A program made the translations under genes and the position numbers. From Silene noctiflora (Eukaryota; Streptophyta; Magnoliopsida; Caryophyllales; Caryophyllaceae), in NCBI GenBank assembly GCA_009801015.1, contig VHZZ01000035.1, forward strand, positions 417,255 through 441,711: 24,457 nt of DNA, in the 5' to 3' direction. The notes below the pieces were generated by a model. It was not told where the DNA came from. It saw only the letters and a list, made by a program, of their open reading frames with translations, and searched no databases. Of this stretch, positions 1 through 8,379 are shown in pieces; the stretch's first letter is position 1, and each line of letters opens with the position of its first letter.

Positions 1-809
1 CTTGTTCCTTGTCTCGAGGGTAAGCCTTACATACTGTTTTTGTGTCTTTTGGTTAATGTTGGTTAAACCCTAATTGGGTGTTGTGGGGTGTTTGGTGATT
101 TTGGTGGTAATGTTGTAATTGTGTATATTGTATGATTGTATAGGAGATGATTTCGTAGAAGAGTGCTTCTGAGCTTGTTGATTGTGGTGATTGCTAGTCA
201 GGTAGGGTTTCCCTACTCGGTTGCTGATTCCGTGTTTGGCATTGTTGTATGATTATTATGTCATGTATNGATGTGCACATTAATGAACAGGGTTATCGCT
301 CAGATAAGATGAGCGGGGCTTAGGTGGGAACGGCTGCGGTCCCCCACTGGAAAGGCTACACACCTTGGGTGTGTAGTCAGTGATGTGGAGTGATGGAGGA
401 GTTGGTGTGTGGTTGGTTTGGATATGATGTTGCCTTTGTTTCCTGTTATCAGTAACTGACCCCGGTTTTGTGTTTGGAATCTGTGATGATCCATTCGGGG
501 ATGGTGAGCAGTTGTTGAGCAGGTATAACTTGTATGCGCATGAGATGACTGGGTCATCATCACGAGTTAGAGGCTTCCGCTGTGTCTGAGTTTAGTAGCT
601 AGTGTTTAGACTTGAGTTTGAGTTTTATCTTTTGGATTTTGTATTTTGGTCAGATGGTTTTGGTGATACAGTTGTAATCAGCTTAAACTATTATTTAAAT
701 ATGTTTCTTTATTGTCTAGTGATATACATTGCCTAGGGAAACCGAGATGGTAGCACCTTTATACTCAAGGTAGCCTTGGTAAGGCGATTTGGAGTGTGGG
801 GGTGTTACA
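1..809. mobile_element. Ty3/Gypsy-type LTR, 3' end (truncated by window edge)
   Basis: The segment ends in GTGTTACA, the inverted counterpart of the TGTAACACC start that is common in plant Ty3/Gypsy LTRs, and it has no open coding frame. From position 810 the sequence changes abruptly to copia RNase H codons. This suggests the LTR inserted into, or truncates, a copia element. The left boundary and target duplication lie outside the window, so solo LTR and full element cannot be told apart, and because LTR ends are inverted the orientation is uncertain. Base 269 is undetermined. The call rests on end structure and general LTR character; no protein domain supports it. Confidence 0.5.
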
Positions 810-936
810 GTGGCACCATATTGCCATATACACGTCTAATTCGTGTATATTGTGACAATCAAGCGGCAGTGCATATAGCGAAGAGAAGAATCTGATATTT
901 CATGACCACACAAAGCATTTCGAGAATGATTGTCAT
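810..936 (+). pseudogene. Ty1/copia RNase H remnant (5' part)
   Basis: In forward frame the codons read GTILPYTRLIRVYCDNQAA and then VHIAK, matching the copia RNase H block usually seen as 'YCDN-AA/HIA-NP-FH-RTKHIE-D-H'. After AKRRI the frame breaks near position 888. The motif resumes one frame away as LIFHDHTKHFENDCH, ending exactly at the target duplication of the inserted TRIM. The polyprotein upstream is absent because the Gypsy LTR abuts it. The fragment is clearly dead: it has a frameshift, a truncation and an insertion. Confidence 0.85.
932..936. repeat. Target-site duplication GTCAT, left copy
   Basis: GTCAT at 932-936 and again at 1756-1760 flank the TRIM-like element exactly outside its TG...CA ends. 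The five-base length is standard for LTR retrotransposon integration. Confidence 0.85.
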
Positions 937-1080
937 TGTTGTAACGGAGGCATCCCGTTACCTAATTTACTCTTGTGCTCCTTCTTAAAAACCCTCGTAC
1001 TATTATATTTTTTAGGCACTTATAAAGATGATTTTCTATCTTTATTTTACCGATGTGGGGACTAAATTTGCACTATAACA
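937..1080 (-). repeat. TRIM 3' LTR (144 bp, internally deleted)
   Basis: On the minus strand it begins TGTTATAGTGC at 1080 and ends TTACAACA at 937. About 110 bp aligns with the other LTR, including the shared 'cttataaagatgatttt' and 'accgatgtggg' blocks. Relative to that copy it lacks about 75 bp near its 3' end. Confidence 0.8.
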
Positions 1081-1092
1081 ATCCTCTCCTCA
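1081..1092 (-). other. TRIM polypurine tract
   Basis: On the minus strand GAGGAGAGGAT lies directly before the 3' LTR, the usual site of the plus-strand primer. Confidence 0.7.
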
Positions 1093-1520
1093 AACCAAGT
1101 ACCATCTTAACTCGGACCTTGACCTCCATGGAGAACTCCCACACTCTATATCCCCAACTTCCAAACACTCGAAACATCACTAAGTTTTGATAACCTCCCC
1201 TTAGCCGGCACATCACGCTACCACGAGTGATGTCTTGCACCATATGTCACCACCTGGTCAAGTGAGTGCCCCAACATGCTTCTGAATCTGGAAAAGACCC
1301 ACCAGATCCGTGGCACCCAACCTGATAAGGGTCCACCTGATCAACAGTTCTAATACACAAATGGTCTTTGTCCCACAAGGCCTATGACGCCTTTCATCCA
1401 TTTAGCCCTGGACCGGGCTTGCTCAAGCCTCCACCTCGAGCTAGGAGTTCCATGCCAGTGTACAACTTCAAGTCTTGTCTCGATACGTACTTCTTGTGTC
1501 TAGCCCAATAGTCGATCTTG

Positions 1521-1533
1521 GGCTCTAATACCA
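1521..1533 (-). other. TRIM primer-binding site (initiator Met-tRNA type)
   Basis: The minus strand reads TGGTATTAGAGCC starting two bases after the 5' LTR. The canonical plant site is TGGTATCAGAGC, so one base differs. Confidence 0.8.
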
Positions 1534-1535
1534 CT

Positions 1536-1755
1536 TGTTGTGCGGAAGCATGAATACCTCGTATTGGGCTCTGTTGCGTCGGTATCCACTGTCTATAATA
1601 GTATGATATTGTCCGCTTTGGGCAAGCCCTCTCGTATTTACTCTTGGACTCCCTCCTAAAAAGTCTCGTACTATTTTATGTTGTAGACACTTATAAAGAT
1701 GATTTTCCATCTTTATTCTACCGATGTGGGACATGAATTTGCACCCTAACGTACA
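1536..1755 (-). repeat. TRIM 5' LTR (220 bp)
   Basis: On the minus strand it runs from TGTACGTTAGGGTGC (1755) to CGCACAACA (1536). It is the longer of the two LTRs, and a four-base difference near its start (TACG) also separates the copies. The divergence and the large indel suggest the insertion is not recent. Confidence 0.8.
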
Positions 1756-1906
1756 GTCATTTTATTTGACAATATTCACCAGGCCATCTCTTTCGTGCCC
1801 GCCTAGGATCACTTGGTTGACATATTCACCAAGGCTTTGGAACGTGATCATTTTCATAGCATTATTGACAAGTTGAGATCCTACACTTCCAACTTGAAGG
1901 AGAGTA
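1756..1906 (+). pseudogene. Ty1/copia RNase H C-terminal tail and polypurine tract
   Basis: After the TRIM the copia sequence resumes. One frame reads DNIHQAISFVPA, a stop, then DHLVDIFTKALERDHFHSI and IDKLRSY. This is the standard copia C-terminus ('LADI-TKAL----F-----KLG'). It is frameshifted relative to the 5' part and carries an in-frame TAG. The purine tract TTGAAGGAGAGTA follows and leads directly into the 3' LTR start at 1907. Confidence 0.85.
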
Positions 1907-2039
1907 TGTTGATATTTATGAGGATAATGTATATATGGAATATAAATGCTTACAATAAACGTAACTATGGTATAGAGTCGTAAGACTACCTTGTATATAA
2001 ACCGTTGTACTGTAATTAAGTAGTCAAGCAATAATATTA
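1907..2039 (+). mobile_element. Ty1/copia 3' LTR, first part
   Basis: It starts TGTTGATATT right after the polypurine tract and contains a TATA-like TGTATATAAA near 1992. A DNA element splits it at TAATATTA (2032-2039); the remainder appears to be 2881-2896. Confidence 0.65.
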
Positions 2040-2872
2040 CGTAGTTGCTCATTCATGGACAAGTTTTACTTTTTATGAACTTTTCCTATAACTTTTCCAT
2101 TGCATACCCTTCTTTAGAAAACAAGAGAGAAGTTTCTCTTATTTTTTTTTTCTCCTTTTCCTCTAACAAATTAATCAAAATTTAAACAAACATCATCAAT
2201 TATGCATTATGTTCATAAATTAAACAAGTAATTAACCTAATTTCATCAACAATAAATAAACTTTTTATACCAAAATTAACTAATTACATATTCAATTAAG
2301 CAAAATTTACAATTAGGTTTTTATTTAAAAAGTGAGATTGGGGTGACTGGGGTGACGTAACTGGTCGCCGGAAGGAGAGGGAGCAGGGTGGGGGTCGCCT
2401 ATGAAGGGGTGTGGCTACAGTGGTCGTGGGGCTAAATTAAGGGACGAATGGTGGTCGAATTGGTTGTGCGTACGGGGCAGAGTATACAGGGAGGGTGGTG
2501 GCTGGTCTGCGGTGGACGACGGGGGTCGGCTATGGGTGGTGGTAGGGAATGGGGTTGGCGACGGTGGTGGTAGAGTCGAGGGTAGCTGATGGTGAAGGAG
2601 GAAGTTATGGTGGGCGAAGGGTTTGTTGTTTGTGAGATAAAGGAGTTAATTGTTTGTGGGGAATGTGGGCAGAGGTGGCGGAGGTGGTCGGCGATGGGTG
2701 AGGTGGCTGCCAGTGAATTGGCCGAAACGAAGGTGGCAGGCAGTGGGTGGGTATCTGACGGTGGGGAAGAGGGTTGAAGCAAATGGAGTAAATGAAAAAA
2801 ATAAAATAAAAGGGTATAATAGTCATTCCCGTCCACGAAAAAGTAAAATACTTCCATGAATGAACATCACCC
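2040..2872. mobile_element. Non-autonomous DNA transposon, 8-bp TSD (hAT-like), G-rich core
   Basis: The ends form inverted repeats over roughly 30 bp: a left arm around 'tcattcatgga..ttttacttttt' at 2049-2075 and its complement at 2838-2864. TAATATTA stands directly outside both ends (2032-2039 and 2873-2880). An 8-bp duplication fits hAT elements, although TAATATTA is palindromic, so chance is somewhat more likely than for an arbitrary 8-mer. The core, about 2340-2780, is strikingly G-rich on the plus strand (GGTGG, GGCGG and GGGG runs). Open frames there are low-complexity by-products of this skew; no transposase is visible. Confidence 0.65.
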
Positions 2873-2896
2873 TAATATTAAAATCATCAATATTCA
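2873..2896 (+). mobile_element. Ty1/copia 3' LTR, last part
   Basis: After the second copy of TAATATTA the sequence continues AAATCATCAATATTCA. This ends in CA and mirrors the LTR start (TG..ATATT / AATATTCA). Joined across the insertion, the LTR would be about 149 bp. Confidence 0.55.
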
Positions 2897-2911
2897 CCTT
2901 CACATGCATGG

Positions 2912-2912
<1 letters not shown>

Positions 2913-2946
<34 letters not shown>
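2913..2946. repeat. Poly(T) tract, 34 nt
   Basis: An uninterrupted run of T on the plus strand lies between the copia LTR end and the MYB 3' flank. It could be an A-tail of a minus-strand retrocopy, but no body is recognisable beside it. Confidence 0.9.
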
Positions 2947-2950
<4 letters not shown>

Positions 2951-3243
2951 AAGCTTAGATCGATAAATAAAAGTTCAAGAGAAAATCGAAACCGTACCGT
3001 GAACAAACTATACGCAAGAGAATTACAATATTATTACATACAAATTTTAGCTATGCTTAGTACGATCACAATATACCTTGCATCTATCAACATCATTCAC
3101 AATATATAAACCTAGCTATACAATCTCCTTCTATAGCTATATATAACAACACGTTATTTCATGATCTCTTACAATATTTGGACCGACATACACGTACGTA
3201 CCTTAACCCCTTACTCGATAATAATTAATAAACTCGACACTAA
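2947..3243 (-). other. Probable 3' UTR and downstream flank of the MYB36-like gene
   Basis: About 300 bp of AT-rich sequence follows the stop codon. I see no coding frame, transposon end or unambiguous AATAAA signal, so the poly(A) site cannot be placed. Confidence 0.4.
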
Positions 3244-4684
3244 TTAAGAATAATCTTGATAAACTTGTGTACCACTTTCAGATTGATCAAGAACATTTGA
3301 ACCATCCCAACAATTAGTAGAATTGACATTACTTGACCACCAACCGGTCATACCCTCGAATTCATTCACAACTTTATCATTGTCTAGAAGCTTGTTTAAG
3401 TCCGTTTGGAAACTCGAAACCCTTTGGATATCCATACACCCTTCATCGGGTTTCATTGTAACACGTGTAGAGTTCACAATACTCACGAAATTATTGTTAT
3501 TGTTATTATTGTTATTGTTATGAATCATAGCTCCATTTGAGCTATCTGAAGATGGTGATCCACCTAAGCTCGAGTTCTCCAACTCCTCAATTTGTCCAAT
3601 ATAATTGTCATTAGGGTTGTTAATATTTTCAGTTGATGAGTGTAAGAGAGCAGGATTTTGATGGTAGAAATCGACAGGATTCGCGTCGTATGAGGATAAA
3701 TGTTGTACATGATTGAGAGATTGGAGATTATTTTGGATGAGTTTTTCTTGAATAAGAGGGTGTAACTTAGGCCAAATTGAAGGGTTATTGAAGAAGGAGA
3801 ACGAGTTTTGTTGTGCTTGTTGACTGTTTTGTAGCTGCAAATGGAGCTGAAGTCGCTCTAAAGCCGAGCTACTTAGGGGAGCCACCTCTTCCTTGGAGTC
3901 ATTGATATCGCCTTGTTGCTTTCTACGTCCTAAGAGCTTCTTCTTAAGTCGTGTGTTCCAGTAATTCTTAATGTCGTTATCTGTTCTACCTGGTAGTTGT
4001 GCTGCTATTATCGACCATCTAATATAAAAGGTGCATCATAATATCAGAACATGCTTTGATATATAATCATTATTTTGTGTAAGGTCATACTCCGTACAAA
4101 TTATATAATTTTTTTTTTTTTTTTTTTTTTAAAATGAAGATTCTAGTCCAAGAAGAAGGGACAAGTAAAAATGTTACCTGCTCCCAATACTAATGTAGAG
4201 ATTGAGAATAATATTGTCTTCTTCATCTGTGAAACCACCATGCTTAATATTTGGTCTTAAGTAGTTGAGCCACCTTAGCCTACAACTCTTTCCACATCTT
4301 TTAAGCCCTAAAACATTTCACACGTGCCATAAATAATCCGTTACTAAAGAAAAATAAATATAAATTACGGCTTAAATTTTCCAAAAATAACTTCACATTT
4401 TTAATAAAACTATTAGATCAACAAGTAATAATACTCTATCTGTCTCAGACTCTCAGCCATTTCCTGACATTTGTTTGAAATTTCACCAGATAAATGAGAC
4501 AGATTGAGTATATCGTAATAAATAAAACTCGAGATGACTTGAAGATACCTATTTTTTGAGGAAGTGCAATCCAATTATTACCAGTACCATATTTGTCAAT
4601 GTAAGCCTTGAGTTTAGCATCTTCTTCAGGAGACCAAGGACCTTTCTTCACATTAGCTTTATCACAACATGGAGCTCTTCCCAT
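3244..4684 (-). CDS. MYB36: R2R3-MYB transcription factor, MYB36-like (3 exons, 346 aa)
   Basis: Exons on the minus strand are 4684-4549, 4307-4178 and 4018-3244, with GT/AG introns; exon 2 is 130 bp, typical of R2R3-MYBs. The start [20 protein letters not shown] is the family signature. R2 covers about residues 14-62 (W17, W38, W58) and R3 about 67-115 (W90, W109), followed by [11 protein letters not shown]. The tail contains [24 protein letters not shown] and, near the end, WWS...LDQ...QDYS. As I recall, these are features of Arabidopsis MYB36 (about 333 aa) within the MYB36/37/38/68/84/87 clade. MYB36 activates CASP, PER64 and ESB1 in endodermis to build the Casparian strip; that role is inferred here from homology. 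The tail also has ten consecutive Asn residues. Confidence 0.93.
3491..3520 (-). repeat. Asn-codon trinucleotide repeat (10 Asn) in MYB36-like exon 3
   Basis: An imperfect AAT/AAC microsatellite codes for ten consecutive asparagines in the disordered tail. Mixed codons should make it more stable than a pure repeat. Confidence 0.9.
4109..4130. repeat. Poly(T) run (22 nt) in MYB36-like intron 2
   Basis: On the transcribed minus strand this is an A-run in the middle of the 159-bp second intron, so it is not the pyrimidine tract of the acceptor site. Confidence 0.85.
4434..4508. mobile_element. 75-bp Stowaway-like miniature element in MYB36-like intron 1
   Basis: Terminal inverted repeats are CTCTATCTGTCTCA on the left and CTCAATCTGTCTCA on the complement of the right end (13 of 14 match), flanked on both sides by the dinucleotide TA (4432-4433, 4509-4510). 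This is the end and target structure of Stowaway (Tc1/mariner) MITEs. The whole element lies inside the 241-bp intron 4308-4548. Confidence 0.7.
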
Positions 4685-5165
4685 ATTTTCTATATATATT
4701 TTTTTTTCTCAAATTAAATTAGGTTGAAATTAAAATTGATGCCCTTTGACTTCACCTCCAATTAATCAAATTTTTTTCTTCTTTTAGGTTGTTTTTTGTT
4801 GATTGATGTTAACTTGAAGTTGTTGAATGAAGAAAAAATGGAAGAGGAAGACCTTGTTTTATAGGTTGAATTTTTAGGTTATAAATTAGTAAATTTTAAA
4901 AAAATAATAATAATATAAAAAAATAAAATAAAAAAAAATCAAAACATATCTCACCTTCTCCCTATCTCTTCATGATTCAAACCCTAAATATATTTTTTAT
5001 TCAAACCCTAGGGTTTATAGTATATAATATTATCTTAGCTTCTTTTTTGTGTCTAATCTTTGAAATTTTTGGATTAGTTAGCAAGAATACAATAAAGATA
5101 AGGTGACGTACAAAACTACCCTACTGAAAAAAATATAATTGAATTAATTAATTTGTTAAATTGTA
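4685..5165 (-). promoter_or_regulatory. MYB36-like leader and proximal promoter
   Basis: On the minus strand a CCTATAAAACAAGG box lies at about 4855-4868, some 175 bp before the ATG. It would give a leader of roughly 140 nt if used. Further upstream are two telo-box motifs (AAACCCTA at 4979-4986 and the palindrome AAACCCTAGGGTTT at 5003-5016). No larger upstream coding frame is present. Confidence 0.5.
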
Positions 5166-5700
5166 ATCCCTCCGTTCCGGTCATTTATTATCTATTCATT
5201 TCCGTACAAAGACAAAGGAAATAAGAAAAAAATAATAATTAATTAAAGAGCCTCTCTTGTATTACACCCTGAAATTAGAAAAAAGATTACGCATAAGGCA
5301 GTACCTAGACCTTTTAATTTTTGAGCATATACACATTGTCTATGAGCATATTAGTATTTTTAAATATAGTTTTTGAGTAATATTATATTTTTTGTAGTAT
5401 AATGTTTTAAATAAATGTGCTCAAAAACTTAATATTACAAACTCATGATATTTAAAATAGAACTCAAAAACTTTAATATAAAACTCAAAAAATAGATACT
5501 GAAATGTACTACCTCAGATGTATAGTCCATGAACTGCCATAAAATGGAAATAAATAATAACTGATTGGTTGGGACTAGACCTGTCAAACGGGTTGGGCGG
5601 GTCGGGTCCCGGGTCAGGTCATGCGGGTCTGGTCAGAATACAGGTCGGGTTATACGGATCACGGATCGAGTTTTGACAGGTCTAGTTGGGACAGAGGGAG
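5166..5700. mobile_element. Stowaway-like MITE (mariner type), interrupted
   Basis: The left end is ATCCCTCCGTTCC and the right end, on its complement, CTCCCTCTGTCCC. Both resemble the Stowaway CTCCCTCCGT terminus and are bordered by TA (5164-5165, 5701-5702). Inverted similarity continues inward (tcatttattatctattcatttcc against 5541-5567). A 109-bp second element plus its duplication sits just inside the right end. The AT-rich middle (about 5280-5520) has loosely inverted 'ggtagtac'-like ends and may be a further insertion, which I could not delimit. Confidence 0.7.
5576..5684. mobile_element. 109-bp hAT-like MITE with 8-bp TSD
   Basis: The element begins TAGACCTGTCAAA and ends with its exact complement TTTGACAGGTCTA (13 bp). 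It is flanked by perfect copies of GTTGGGAC (5568-5575, 5685-5692); an 8-bp duplication is diagnostic of the hAT superfamily. The core is rich in GGGTCGGGT-type words. The duplicated target is the Stowaway terminus itself, so the insertion order is certain. Confidence 0.85.
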
Positions 5701-5702
5701 TA

Positions 5703-7457
5703 CTATTTTTAAATTGTTTTGTCTTGAAATTTTCTTTGTTGTCTTAAAAAATTGCATGCTTTTTTTTAGCTTTTGGGTTGTTTATTTGTAGCCAGCAAGA
5801 GAACCCTTATAAATTTCTATTAAATTTGACCTTAAGCAAAACTTGACATGCATGTTTCTCAACTTTTTGACATTATTTTAGCTGGCTTCAATAGTCTTGT
5901 TATTATTTGTATTATTGCATGAACTAATTAGATGATTTTCAGACAGAATAAACCACATTCACAACAGCTCCAATCAACCAACCTAATAAGGGACCAACAT
6001 ATCAAACACAATTTCTTCTCTAATAATAAATTTGTGAAAATTGAAACTTACGGCCTTGGGATTTATTCTCGTCAATTCTTCCAAAAAAACGTTATAGTTA
6101 CAGTTACATAGAAGAAGAATATAAATCGGGTTGCCTTAATTGGACTCTGAACATAAATCCAACACAACAACCATTTCATCAAACTTGACATGCTCTTTCG
6201 ATCCCATGCTATTGGTTCCCTCCATTTCCGTCTTCAAATGTTATTCAATTCTAACATTGTAATTACTAATTACTTAACTCCGACTTGACAAGTTCCGATG
6301 CTATAAGCTCATTCATTTTCTTACTTCCTTGACTCGGTTTCTAAGTAGTTTAGTTACAGTTTCAGACTCAATTACCTCGTTCTCTTATTTAACTCATTTT
6401 AAGTTTATTTAACTTATTTAACTTAGGGAGTTCAATTTCAAATTGAAACAAAGTTGGGGGGCTCGTTTACTACTTTCGCGACACATGCAATAAAAATTAG
6501 TAGTTGAAATCATCCCTAAGTTTATATGTGGAGCATTGTCCATTTATATGTCATTTTCTCAATCCTAGCTAGTCAATTCTATACGTGCTTATTTTTTAAT
6601 TTTTTACGTTTTTATAACCTGTTATACAACGTACTTTATTTTGTAACTTTATTAATTGAAAAACTCTCAAGACTAAGGTAAAGAATTTATCGGGATGAAA
6701 GAGTAATTTTGTACATTTAGTTTCATATATACCTTGGTTTTTGTATATAAAACGAAGACACGAAGTAATGAACTTATCGGGATGAAAGGAGTATATATGT
6801 CGTTTGTAACTATATGGTACTAAGTTCATCCTTAGACCTTAGTCAGGCATCAAAATTGTAGAAAAATGTTATTACGTACACACTTTTTATTATTATAGCA
6901 TATACGTTAATTCATTTTGCTATATAATACACGTTAATTCAATCTTGTAATATCACCTTTAAAAAAAAAAAAAAAAAAAAATCTAGCCCCACCGCCCACC
7001 ATCCCCACCTCACAATCTAACCTCCTCAGCCACCAGGCCCAACGTGTCTTCCATGCCACGTCAACACCCCTCAAATGAAATAAATAAAATTGCAAATTAC
7101 TGAAAAATGGAATAACTTGAAAATAAAAATAAATTATTAATTCAATAAAAAACGCATATTACTGAAATTATAAACAAAATTGCAAAATTACTGTCATGCG
7201 AATTAAGATCCATAATTATAAAATTTTCAAGGAATTTGGTTAGATTTTGAGATAAGAGAAAAGAGAGAACTTTGTTTATATTTTTCTAAGATTAAGGGTT
7301 GTGATGGGGAAAAATAATGACAATTTGTATAATATAACCCTCAGAAAAAGTGTTGGTTTAAATGGATTTATACCTCCGTTGTAAGTTACAACGGTTGTAA
7401 ACAAGAATTTGTGTATAATAAAAGTTAGGTATGAACTATGAAGTAGCAAAATCAAAA
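5703..7457. other. AT-rich intergenic DNA
   Basis: No convincing coding frame was found. It holds two copies of 'ttatcgggatgaaag' (about 6690-6705 and 6775-6790, 85 bp apart), which look like remnants of MITE ends. It also has a 21-A run (6961-6981) followed by a C-rich stretch (about 6985-7070), and the near-perfect palindrome CCGTTGTAAGTTACAACGG at 7376-7394. Confidence 0.6.
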
Positions 7458-7789
7458 TCCCCTATTTACTAAAAGAATAGGTGAACTTATAAATTTTTTC
7501 TTTGAAAAACATCTTTTTAAATAAGAAAACTATCGATAATTTAATGATATTTACTAAATAAGGAAATTAATAAATTATAATGTATTTCATTATATAATTC
7601 TTTTCATTAAAATTAATTTCATCAAATTATATAATTTTTACTAAACACTAAACAATAATATTTTAATTAAAATATAAATAATATAAAATTATAAAATATT
7701 AAATCTTTCATTGATGCTATTATTTGAGAATGACTTGACTATAAATCATTTTGATTACTTTCATGACAAAAAAAAATTGAGAGAATTTA

Positions 7790-7909
7790 GGGGGTGTTTG
7801 TTTCAACTCATAAAGGTATGAGGTATGAGTCTGGAATGAGCTAAACTCAGGGGGTGTTTGTTTCAACTCATAAAGGTATGAGGTATGAGTCTGGATTCTG
7901 GAATGAGTC
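7790..7909. repeat. Tandem duplication (60-bp period) of the Harbinger-like left end
   Basis: The terminal sequence GGGGGTGTTTGTTTCAACTC begins at 7790 and again at 7850, exactly 60 bp apart, and the copies stay nearly identical for about 46 bp. The element therefore carries two potential left termini in the same orientation. Confidence 0.85.
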
Positions 7910-8167
7910 AAACCCATACTAGGCGTTTGTTTGGCAAAAATAGGGGTTTTATACCCATACTTCAAACCCATGAGGTATGGATTTCTCATACCCAATGGGG
8001 GAGGTGAGTATGAGATTGATACTCATGGATATATTATCAAATAATAAAACCAAAAACTATAAAAAAAACTTATATGGAACATTTTAAATGAAATTTTTTT
8101 TATATTTATTTGATCACATCTTTATTTTCATGATTTTTTCAATATCAAAAAATAATTATTTTTAATA

Positions 8168-8379
8168 CTCCCCCCGATTCAGACCAAAGCTGACAATGTA
8201 ATGATGAGTTTAATTGTGAGTTGGTAAGTGGGGTATGTAATGACATTTTGTGTAAATATCAAATGGGTACAAGGGCAGTTTGGTAATGTTGTGAGCCAAA
8301 TAAGGAACGTTATTACGTTACCTTTGGTTTGGATCGTCCGTTTATAGTAAGTGTTACCTTTGGTCTGGATCGGATGAAG
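8168..8379. mobile_element. Stowaway-like MITE nested in the Harbinger-like element
   Basis: The ends share the inner block CAGACCAAAG (plus strand near 8180-8189, complement near 8358-8367), preceded by CTCCCCCCGATT and CTTCATCCGATC respectively. TA borders both sides (8166-8167, 8380-8381). An internal copy of 'ttacctttggt.tggatcg' at about 8320 duplicates the right end. The element is 212 bp and non-coding. Confidence 0.75.

Larger units (their letters stand above)
937..1755 (-). mobile_element. TRIM-like miniature LTR retrotransposon, complete, minus orientation
   Basis: This 819-bp element has two direct LTRs (937-1080 and 1536-1755) around a 455-bp non-coding core. On the minus strand the order is 5' LTR, a primer-binding site two bases inside it (TGGTATTAGAGCC, complementary to initiator Met-tRNA with one change), the core, a purine-rich tract (GAGGAGAGGAT) and the 3' LTR. 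The ends are TG...CA and a perfect GTCAT duplication flanks it. There is no gag or pol frame, so it must have moved with enzymes supplied by another element. It interrupts the copia RNase H remnant, so it is younger than that copy. Confidence 0.85.

Noticed and set aside
300..563. 87-aa minus-strand open frame in the left LTR
   Set aside because: Low-complexity, His-rich composition within non-coding LTR sequence, with no domain or splice context.
1762..2052. 96-aa minus-strand open frame
   Set aside because: Antisense to the clearly readable copia RNase H tail and LTR.
2401..2859. Several overlapping open frames on both strands
   Set aside because: Produced by the G-rich skew of the transposon core; Gly/Val/Trp-rich on one strand and Pro/His/Thr-rich on the other, with no recognisable motif.
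5565..5747. 60-aa plus-strand open frame
   Set aside because: Lies across the hAT-like MITE and Stowaway terminus; its Arg/Gly/Val pattern comes from the GGGTCGGGT repeats.
7720..7995. 91-aa frame with an internal repeat (QTHTSYLYELKQTPP)
   Set aside because: The peptide repeat is simply the 60-bp duplication of the Harbinger-like left end read on the minus strand.
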